5,669 nt of DNA. Source: Desulfomicrobiaceae bacterium (GTDB lineage Bacteria > Desulfobacterota > Desulfovibrionia > Desulfovibrionales > Desulfomicrobiaceae). The stretch lies in assembly GCA_003530935.1 (NCBI GenBank), contig DPEO01000082.1, forward strand, positions 1 through 5,669, written 5' to 3'. The notes under the pieces were generated by a model, which saw only the letters and a program-made list of their open reading frames with translations, ran no database searches and had not been told where the DNA came from. A program made the translations under genes and the position numbers. Positions 5,297 to 5,669 of this stretch are shown here, in pieces (within the stretch, counting starts at the first letter, position 1; each line of letters opens with the position of its first letter).

Positions 5297-5669
5297 AGCT
5301 TACCTTTCAGGGCCGCCGCGTGCTCCTTCTGGGTGGAAGCTGCGACCTCGGATTGGCCCTCATTCCACTCCTCGACGCCGAAGGGCTCGAAGTCTTCGCC
5401 ACCGCCGCCTCCGAACAAGGACGGGCCCGCCTCGCCACCCTGCTGCCACCGGAGCAGATATACACCGTGCGCCTGGGAGAAGCCGAAAGCGTATGGGCAT
5501 TGGCCGAAAATCCGCCGCCGGTGGACTATTTGGTGGATCTGGCGCACCTGCGGGAAGACGATGCCCTGCTGCTCTCCCTTGACCCCGCCAAGGCTCAAGC
5601 CGTCTGGATGGCCATGGGAGCGCACCGCCACCGGCTCGTCGGTGCCCTGGGCCGTGGCATGCTCGCCCG
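5293..5669 (+). CDS. SDR/FabG-like oxidoreductase with degenerate motifs, N-terminal part
   Basis: The ATG at 5293 overlaps the previous stop (ATGA), with GGAG at 5281-5284 as ribosome binding site. About 125 codons are visible and the gene runs off the right edge. The start has the Rossmann beta-alpha-beta of short-chain dehydrogenases: GRRVLLLGGSCDLGLALIPLL (residues 7-27). In FabG the motif is TGxxxGxG; here it is LGGSCDLG (13-20), with Leu for Thr and Asp18 for the middle Gly. The NNAG motif at the end of strand 4 is replaced by DLAH (82-85, within VDYLVDLAH). The RGMLA stretch near the end resembles the helix before the catalytic Ser strand in FabG. The Ser-Tyr-Lys catalytic residues would lie outside the window and cannot be judged. 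The best guess is a 3-oxoacyl-ACP-reductase-like protein of a biotin-associated acyl module; a non-enzymatic SDR-fold protein is also possible. Confidence 0.72.
   Translation, partial: MKLTFQGRRVLLLGGSCDLGLALIPLLDAEGLEVFATAASEQGRARLATLLPPEQIYTVRLGEAESVWALAENPPPVDYLVDLAHLREDDALLLSLDPAKAQAVWMAMGAHRHRLVGALGRGMLA

Noticed and set aside
1..5669. tRNA or rRNA genes, CRISPR arrays, insertion sequences
   Set aside because: No clover-leaf, conserved rRNA segment, spaced direct repeats or transposase/terminal inverted repeats were seen. The window is almost fully coding.

Overview
The window is GC-rich and densely packed, and every gene I can support lies on the + strand. The gene content (hypA-hypB, a two-CBS protein, an anaerobe-type bioB followed by fatty-acid-synthesis-like genes, and an AAA-ATPase/PD-(D/E)XK-type protein end) best fits an anaerobic, hydrogenase-bearing deltaproteobacterium of the Desulfovibrio kind. 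This is inferred from gene content only; no rRNA or other taxonomic marker is present.

Layout. Positions 1-280 hold the C-terminal end of a PD-(D/E)XK nuclease-domain protein of the DUF1703 / 'AAA-ATPase-like' family. Positions 281-417 (281-441 if the ATG start is used) are non-coding and should carry the promoter of the next operon, but I see no convincing promoter box there. From about 442 to the end runs one tightly spaced gene series: a secreted two-LysM protein (442-2097); an unrecognised 113-aa protein (2110-2451) overlapping hypA by 8 nt; hypA (2444-2797); hypB (2838-3500); a two-CBS-domain protein (3539-3973); bioB (4017-4994); a small FabZ-like hotdog protein (4985-5296) overlapping bioB by 10 nt; and the first 125 codons of an SDR/FabG-like protein (5293-5669, cut by the window edge) overlapping the hotdog gene by 4 nt.

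How the genes fit together. hypA and hypB encode the nickel-delivery pair for [NiFe]-hydrogenase maturation. bioB encodes the last step of biotin synthesis. The two genes overlapping its 3' end look like a dehydratase-like and a reductase-like member of a fatty-acid-type cycle, which suggests a dedicated module making or handling the acyl precursor of biotin. The most interesting signal is that all three proteins of this module depart from their families at key positions. BioB lacks three of the four classical [2Fe-2S] ligands. The hotdog protein keeps the catalytic His but has Ala where FabZ has its catalytic Glu. The SDR-like protein has a degraded glycine motif and no NNAG motif. These comparisons rest on sequences recalled from memory and need a proper alignment.
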